From Thiotrichaceae bacterium (GTDB lineage: Bacteria > Pseudomonadota > Gammaproteobacteria > Thiotrichales > Thiotrichaceae): 10,568 bases of DNA. Made by a program: the position numbers and the translations under genes. Below the pieces are notes generated by a model, which searched no databases, was not told the DNA's origin, and saw only the letters and a list, made by a program, of their open reading frames with translations. Shown here piece after piece: positions 6,205 through 10,568 of the stretch. The stretch is taken from assembly GCA_027009095.1 (NCBI GenBank), contig JALVDG010000224.1, forward strand, positions 1 to 10,568, in the 5' to 3' direction. Every line of letters starts with the position of its first letter. The first letter of the stretch is position 1.

Positions 6205-7551
6205 ATGTCTGGTAAAATTTTCATTCAAACTCATGGCTGTCAGATGAATGAGTACGACTCATCCAAAATGCTAGATGTCCTTAAAGATAATGATGCAATG
6301 GAATTAACCGACAATCCTGAAGAGGCTGATGTCTTATTATTAAATACCTGCTCTATTCGTGAAAAAGCGCAAGAAAAAGTCTTTTCTGAAATTGGTCGCT
6401 GGAAAAAGCTAAAAGACAAAAATCCAGATGTGATTATTGGTGTAGGAGGCTGTGTTGCTAGCCAAGAAGGTGCCGCCATAAAATCAAGAGCACCTGCAGT
6501 TGATGTTATCTTTGGCCCACAAACCTTACATCGTTTACCTGATTTAATTAGCGAAGCCAAACAAACAAAAAAAGCAGTGATTGATATTTCCTTCCCTGAA
6601 ATAGAAAAATTCGATTGTTTACCTGAGCCAAAAGCGGATGGTCCGAGTGCATTTGTATCCATTATGGAAGGCTGTTCTAAATACTGTACTTTCTGTGTCG
6701 TACCTTATACGCGTGGTGAAGAAATTTCCCGCCCCTTTGACGATATTATCGCAGAAATTGCTAGCCTTGCAGAACAAGGAGTAAGAGAAGTCAATTTACT
6801 GGGTCAAAATGTCAATGCTTATCGTGGCAAAATGCATGATGGCGATATAGCAGACCTAGCGATGTTAATTCACTATGTTGCCGCTGTTGATGGCATTGAG
6901 CGCATTCGCTATACCACCTCACACCCAGTTGAATTTAGCGATAGCCTTATTCAAGCCTATGCCGAAGTACCTGAGTTAGTTAACCACCTTCACCTACCTG
7001 TACAAAGTGGCTCTGATCGTATACTAGCTGCAATGAAACGTGGTCATATGGCGGCTGAATATAAATCAAAAATTCGCAAATTACGCGAGATACGTCCTGA
7101 TATTAGTATGTCATCTGACTTTATTATTGGCTTCCCTGGTGAGACAGAACAAGACTTTGAAGATACCATGAAGCTAATCGAAGATATTGGCTTTGATCAT
7201 AGCTTTAGCTTTATATACAGCGCACGTCCTGGTACGCCAGCGTCCTCTTTTGCTGATGATACGTCGATGGAAGTAAAAAAACAGCGTCTTAAGCGCTTAC
7301 AAACACGCATTATTGAAATGACCGCAGAAATCAGTCAATCAATGGTTGGTAGTGTACAATCTGTTTTAGTGACAGCACCTTCACGACGCAATGATGCCGA
7401 AATGTCAGGTAAAACCGAAAATAACCGTACGGTAAACTTTGCAGGGCAAAAGCGTTTAATTGGTAAATTTGTTGATGTAAAAATTACCGAAGCATTCCCT
7501 AATAGTTTACGAGGTGAGATTGTGGCAGTAGAAGGAGAGGCTTTAAAATAA
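6205..7551 (+). CDS. miaB: tRNA-2-methylthio-N6-dimethylallyladenosine synthase MiaB
   Basis: MiaB is the radical-SAM methylthiotransferase that converts i6A37 to ms2i6A37 in tRNAs reading UNN codons. With the start at 6205 the protein has 448 residues. The N-terminal UPF0004 domain carries the three auxiliary-cluster cysteines, Cys12 ([10 protein letters not shown]), Cys49 (NTCSIRE) and Cys83 (GGCVA). The radical-SAM domain has the C-x3-C-x2-C triad at Cys157, Cys161 and Cys164 (GCSKYCTFC), and the TRAM domain occupies about 383-445. I chose ATG 6205 because it aligns with the E. coli N-terminus ([16 protein letters not shown]); an in-frame ATG at 6172 would add 11 residues with no ribosome site. 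The [13 protein letters not shown] sequence and lack of RimO-type features separate it from RimO. It leads the cluster lysE-like/phoH/ybeY/corC and its stop directly abuts the next start. Confidence 0.96.
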   Translation: MSGKIFIQTHGCQMNEYDSSKMLDVLKDNDAMELTDNPEEADVLLLNTCSIREKAQEKVFSEIGRWKKLKDKNPDVIIGVGGCVASQEGAAIKSRAPAVDVIFGPQTLHRLPDLISEAKQTKKAVIDISFPEIEKFDCLPEPKADGPSAFVSIMEGCSKYCTFCVVPYTRGEEISRPFDDIIAEIASLAEQGVREVNLLGQNVNAYRGKMHDGDIADLAMLIHYVAAVDGIERIRYTTSHPVEFSDSLIQAYAEVPELVNHLHLPVQSGSDRILAAMKRGHMAAEYKSKIRKLREIRPDISMSSDFIIGFPGETEQDFEDTMKLIEDIGFDHSFSFIYSARPGTPASSFADDTSMEVKKQRLKRLQTRIIEMTAEISQSMVGSVQSVLVTAPSRRNDAEMSGKTENNRTVNFAGQKRLIGKFVDVKITEAFPNSLRGEIVAVEGEALK

Positions 7552-8175
7552 ATGATGACATTAGATAATTTTCTTATTTATTTGTTGATCAGTGCAATTA
7601 CCGTTGCTAGCCCTGGACCTGGCGTTATTCTTACCTTGTCGAATATTATCCGTTACAACTTTCTTGTTACATTTAGTGGTATTTTAGGGATTGCCACAGG
7701 CATCTTTATTGTATCGTTACTTTCAATAACGAGTATCGGCATCCTTTTAGCAAGCTCTGCAACTGCTTTTACTATCGTCAAATTTATAGGTGCAGCCTAT
7801 TTAATTTATCTTGGTATCAAACTATGGCGTGCGCCCATTACCCCCCTATCTTTAAATAAAAAAGCAAACAAACAGCCTTTGTCAAAACATTTTATTGAAG
7901 GCTTAACAATAACGCTCCTAAACCCTAAGCCAATTTTCTTTTTTATGTCACTGTTTCCACAATTTATTAATCTATCAAAAAATTATGCTTTACAATTTGG
8001 CTATTTAACACTTAGTTTTTGTGGCTTAATTATCCTAATTCATACCCTGTACGCTTTATCGGCACATGCGGCAAAACAATGCTTGAGTAGCAATAAGGGT
8101 AGAAAAAATATCAATCGAGCTAGTGGCAGTGCTTTTATTTTATTTGGTGTAGCTCTCGGATATACTAACAAATAA
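7552..8175 (+). CDS. LysE/RhtB-family amino acid exporter
   Basis: An inner-membrane exporter of the LysE/RhtB superfamily, which moves amino acids or related small molecules out of the cell. The 207-residue protein is of normal length and very hydrophobic, with about six membrane segments: roughly 5-28, 38-63, 66-90, 115-138 (including the conserved NPKP), 147-172 and 188-205. Family marks are SPGPG (20-24), AAYLIYLGIKLWR (81-93) and NPKPIFFF (124-131). The middle loop (about 94-113) is basic, as is usual. The substrate cannot be read from sequence. The ATG follows the miaB stop with no gap; GGAGAGG at 7534-7540 inside miaB can serve as ribosome site, and a second ATG follows at once (7555). 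Translation is probably coupled to miaB. An exporter at this position is not part of the usual miaB-phoH order. Confidence 0.9.
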   Translation: MMTLDNFLIYLLISAITVASPGPGVILTLSNIIRYNFLVTFSGILGIATGIFIVSLLSITSIGILLASSATAFTIVKFIGAAYLIYLGIKLWRAPITPLSLNKKANKQPLSKHFIEGLTITLLNPKPIFFFMSLFPQFINLSKNYALQFGYLTLSFCGLIILIHTLYALSAHAAKQCLSSNKGRKNINRASGSAFILFGVALGYTNK

Positions 8176-8187
8176 TCAACTTAAATC

Positions 8188-8192
8188 AGGAG
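8188..8192 (+). promoter_or_regulatory. Ribosome binding site supporting a TTG start for phoH
   Basis: AGGAG is the clearest Shine-Dalgarno site near this gene. It lies 11 bases before TTG at 8204 and about 90 bases before the first in-frame ATG (8282), and so favours the TTG. Confidence 0.6.
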
Positions 8193-8203
8193 AAAAAACC
8201 TTT

Positions 8204-9196
8204 TTGAATACTCTCACCATTGCTGATAGTAAAGAAAGTACCATTGAATTCACTTTAGAGCCTGTCGATAACGAACGCTTAATGAATCTTTCGGGACAAT
8301 TTGACCAACATTTTCGCCAACTAGAGACGCGTCTTGACGTTACTATCAATAATAGGGGCTACGACTTTAAAGTCAGCGGTTTACCTGCAAAGCTTCAAGT
8401 AGCGATTAATCTTATCAAAGAGCTTTATGAAACAACCAAAACTGATACGATTACGCCTGAGGCTATCCATTTGTACTTGCAAGAGTCTAGTTTAGGTAAT
8501 GAAGACGAAAAGGATATTGTCTACACCACTATCCGTACTAAACGTGGCATAATTCGTGGACGTGGAGCAAATCAAAATAATTATATCCGCAATATGCAAA
8601 AGCACGATCTTACTTTTGGTATTGGTCCTGCAGGTACAGGCAAAACCTATTTAGCCGTTGCTTGTGCCGTTGAAGCCTTAGAGCGAGATGAAGTACGTCG
8701 TATTGTATTAGTACGCCCTGCGGTTGAAGCAGGTGAAAAATTAGGTTTTCTTCCTGGGGATTTATCACAAAAAGTAGACCCCTATTTACGCCCTATGTAC
8801 GATGCCTTATACGAAATGCTTGGCTTTGAAAAAGTCGCACGCTTAATAGAAAAAAATGTTATTGAAGTTGCTCCATTGGCTTATATGCGTGGACGCACTC
8901 TAAATGACTCTTTTATTATTATGGATGAGGCACAAAATACGACCAAAGAACAAATGAAAATGTTTCTTACCCGTTTAGGCTTTGGCTCTACTGCTGTCGT
9001 AACAGGGGATATTACACAGATCGACTTGCCTAACCACCAACAGTCAGGTCTAAAGCATGTTATTGATATTTTACAAGAAATTAAAGAGGTTAGCTTTAGT
9101 TTTTTCTTAGCAAAAGATGTCGTTCGCCATACCTTAGTAAAAAGTATTGTCAAAGCCTATGACCGCTACGAAGAATTACATGAGAACAATAAGTAA
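8204..9196 (+). CDS. phoH: PhoH-like ATPase (YbeZ)
   Basis: A cytoplasmic P-loop NTPase of the PhoH/YbeZ group, related to the helicase superfamily 1 core and physically and genetically linked to YbeY and RNA metabolism. The 330-residue protein has an N-terminal KH-like/PhoH-N domain (about 15-80), a linker with TKRGIIRGR (112-120), Walker A GPAGTGKT (141-148), RPAVEAGEKLGFLPGDLSQK (171-190), Walker B FIIMDEAQN (237-245) and VTGDITQIDL (266-275). The start is a TTG: the residues just after it (TIEFTLEPVDNERL) align with the N-terminus of E. coli YbeZ, and AGGAG precedes it. The first ATG would cut into that conserved region. It lies 28 bases after the exporter gene and overlaps ybeY by 17 bases. 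Confidence 0.95.
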   Translation: MNTLTIADSKESTIEFTLEPVDNERLMNLSGQFDQHFRQLETRLDVTINNRGYDFKVSGLPAKLQVAINLIKELYETTKTDTITPEAIHLYLQESSLGNEDEKDIVYTTIRTKRGIIRGRGANQNNYIRNMQKHDLTFGIGPAGTGKTYLAVACAVEALERDEVRRIVLVRPAVEAGEKLGFLPGDLSQKVDPYLRPMYDALYEMLGFEKVARLIEKNVIEVAPLAYMRGRTLNDSFIIMDEAQNTTKEQMKMFLTRLGFGSTAVVTGDITQIDLPNHQQSGLKHVIDILQEIKEVSFSFFLAKDVVRHTLVKSIVKAYDRYEELHENNK

Positions 9197-9668
9197 TCAT
9201 TTTTTACAATTAGAAATACAAAATCCCTATCATTACGATACTCTTCCTTCTTCTATGCTGATACAAAACTGGGTGGAAGCCGCTAATGAGCAAAATGGAG
9301 AGTCCAGTGTCACCTTACGCTTTGTAGATGAAAATGAAGGGCTTTCTCTTAACAAGGACTACCGACAGAAAAGTTATGCGACTAACATCCTTTCTTTTGT
9401 CTTTGATGCACCCATATTACCAGATGGTATTGAACTAAATACTGCTTCACATTTAGGTGATTTGGTACTCTGTGTTCCCGTTATCGAAAAAGAAGCACTC
9501 ACACAGCAAAAATCATTTGAACAACACTGTGCTCATTTAATTATTCATGGCATGTTACATTTGCAAGGCTATGATCATATTGAGGAATCACAAGCACACA
9601 TAATGGAATCATTAGAAATAAATATTTTGGAGAAGTTGGATTACCCCAACCCATATACAAGCACATGA
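9180..9668 (+). CDS. ybeY: Endoribonuclease/rRNA maturation factor YbeY
   Basis: YbeY is a single-domain zinc metalloprotein needed for 16S rRNA 3'-end maturation and 70S ribosome quality control. The 162-residue form has the complete H-x3-H-x5-H motif in HGMLHLQGYDH with ligands His123, His127 and His133, and the conserved Arg62 within YRQKSYATNILSF. E. coli YbeY has 155 residues. I chose ATG 9180 over TTG 9147, which would add 11 residues and overlap phoH by 50 bases; neither has a strong ribosome site. The 17-base overlap with phoH and the ATGA overlap with corC point to translational coupling inside one operon. Confidence 0.94.
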   Translation: MRTISNHFLQLEIQNPYHYDTLPSSMLIQNWVEAANEQNGESSVTLRFVDENEGLSLNKDYRQKSYATNILSFVFDAPILPDGIELNTASHLGDLVLCVPVIEKEALTQQKSFEQHCAHLIIHGMLHLQGYDHIEESQAHIMESLEINILEKLDYPNPYTST

Positions 9669-10522
9669 TTAAAAATATTGGCATTCAGCTTCACAACAAG
9701 TGGACAAAATGGCTAAGAAAAAAAATTGACATCTCTCCACTCAATCAAAAAGAGTTGCTTGAAGGCCTTAGACAGTCGTACAAAAGGAATATTATTGATG
9801 CTGGCGTACTCAGCATGTTGGAAGGAGTGATGCGCGTTGACGATCTGCAAGTACGTGATGTAATGATTCCTCGATCACATATGAACTTTCTTCATATTAC
9901 AGATAGTTATCACGAGATATTAAAAACAGCTCGCGAGACTGGACATTCCCGCTACCCTGTTTTTGATGATGATCGTGATGATATCGAAGGTATTTTGCTG
10001 GTAAAAGATTTATTAAAATATGTGGGCAAAGAAGAGGATTTTAATATTAAAGACATTATTCGTCGCCCCCTAACCGTACCCGAAAGTACAAAATTAGATA
10101 ATCTTCTTACCTCATTTCGTAATAAACGCAATCATATGGCAATGGTGATCAATGAGTATGGAGGAACATCAGGCTTAATCACTATCGAAGATGTTTTAGA
10201 GCAAATTGTAGGTGATATCGATGATGAGCATGATGCCATAGATGATCATAAAAAAGATATTGTGGATTATGGAAAGAATCAATTTATGGTCAAACCTAAC
10301 ACTGAAGTTAATTTTTTTAACAACTTCTTTGGGAGCAAACTTCCAGAAGATAAATTTGACACAGTTGCAGGTGTTATAACCCATGAATTAGGGCATATCC
10401 CTAAAACAGGAGAACAGCTAAACTTCGGTAACTTACTGTTTAATATTAAAAATAGTGATGGTCGTCGTATAAAATTACTGCAAGTCATTAAAAATAAAAG
10501 TCCTGATAAAAAGATGAGATAA
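9665..10522 (+). CDS. corC: CorC/YbeX CBS-domain protein
   Basis: A CBS-pair protein of the CorC/HlyC group. E. coli CorC (YbeX) is linked to CorA-mediated Mg/Co efflux, and recent work ties YbeX to ribosome metabolism along with YbeY; the exact reaction is unresolved. The 285 residues hold a basic, helical N-terminus (about 1-55), CBS1 starting at VRDVMIPRS (63-71), CBS2 at about 130-186 with EYGGTSGLITIEDVLEQIVG (164-183), and the C-terminal CorC_HlyC (transporter-associated) domain at about 203-277. There is no DUF21 membrane domain, so this is the soluble CorC type, not a CNNM-like transporter. Its ATG overlaps the ybeY stop (ATGA). In many gammaproteobacteria lnt follows; only 46 bases remain here and they show no start. 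Confidence 0.95.
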   Translation: MIKNIGIQLHNKWTKWLRKKIDISPLNQKELLEGLRQSYKRNIIDAGVLSMLEGVMRVDDLQVRDVMIPRSHMNFLHITDSYHEILKTARETGHSRYPVFDDDRDDIEGILLVKDLLKYVGKEEDFNIKDIIRRPLTVPESTKLDNLLTSFRNKRNHMAMVINEYGGTSGLITIEDVLEQIVGDIDDEHDAIDDHKKDIVDYGKNQFMVKPNTEVNFFNNFFGSKLPEDKFDTVAGVITHELGHIPKTGEQLNFGNLLFNIKNSDGRRIKLLQVIKNKSPDKKMR

Positions 10523-10568
10523 AATTTTGCTAGCTTCTCATAACTTGTAGGTAGCCTTATAAAACAAT

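Noticed and set aside
6240-6662. 140-codon minus-strand frame opposite miaB
   Set aside because: Antisense shadow of a strongly conserved gene; its composition mirrors the miaB codons.
9147-9179. TTG start of ybeY
   Set aside because: It would overlap phoH by 50 bases and add unaligned residues; ATG at 9180 fits better.
10523-10568. Terminator or start of lnt after corC
   Set aside because: Only GCTA/TAGC arms of four bases are visible, and no start codon with a ribosome site is present before the window ends.

Overview
The window looks like a chromosomal stretch of an AT-rich gammaproteobacterium outside the Enterobacterales. The ClpS, ClpA, MiaB, PhoH, YbeY and CorC proteins are all close to the E. 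coli or Pseudomonas versions, and miaB-phoH-ybeY-corC is a known gammaproteobacterial gene order. The genus cannot be named from this sequence. No tRNA, rRNA, CRISPR array, transposase or phage gene was found.

Layout from left to right. Positions 75-1071 hold two plus-strand genes: a small Sel1-repeat protein and an unrecognised 137-residue protein. Positions 1072-1440 hold a gene-free, highly structured sequence with several inverted repeats. It looks like a dispersed repeat or a structured RNA read from the minus strand. Positions 1500-1901 encode Fur (minus strand). Positions 2054-4664 hold the clpS-clpA operon (minus strand). A 423-base AT-rich gap divides clpS from divergent genes on the plus strand: a PfkB-family kinase of adenosine-kinase type (5088-6068), miaB (6205-7551), a LysE/RhtB exporter (7552-8175), phoH (8204-9196), ybeY (9180-9668) and corC (9665-10522).

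How the genes work together. ClpS is the N-degron adaptor and ClpA the unfoldase that passes substrates to ClpP, which is not in this window. MiaB modifies tRNA, YbeY is an RNA-processing metalloprotein, PhoH is a nucleotide-binding partner in that RNA-linked operon, and CorC is a CBS-domain protein linked to divalent-cation or envelope physiology. From miaB to corC the genes are packed or overlapping, so one polycistronic unit is likely. The exporter gene is the odd member of that cluster.

Most of the window is ordinary housekeeping DNA. The part most worth a second look is the structured element at 1072-1440. Its long imperfect hairpin has mismatches that nearly all become G-U pairs in minus-strand RNA, which argues for selection on an RNA fold rather than on the open reading frame running through it. 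Lesser points are a Fur without the CxxC pair and repeated motifs upstream of the kinase gene.
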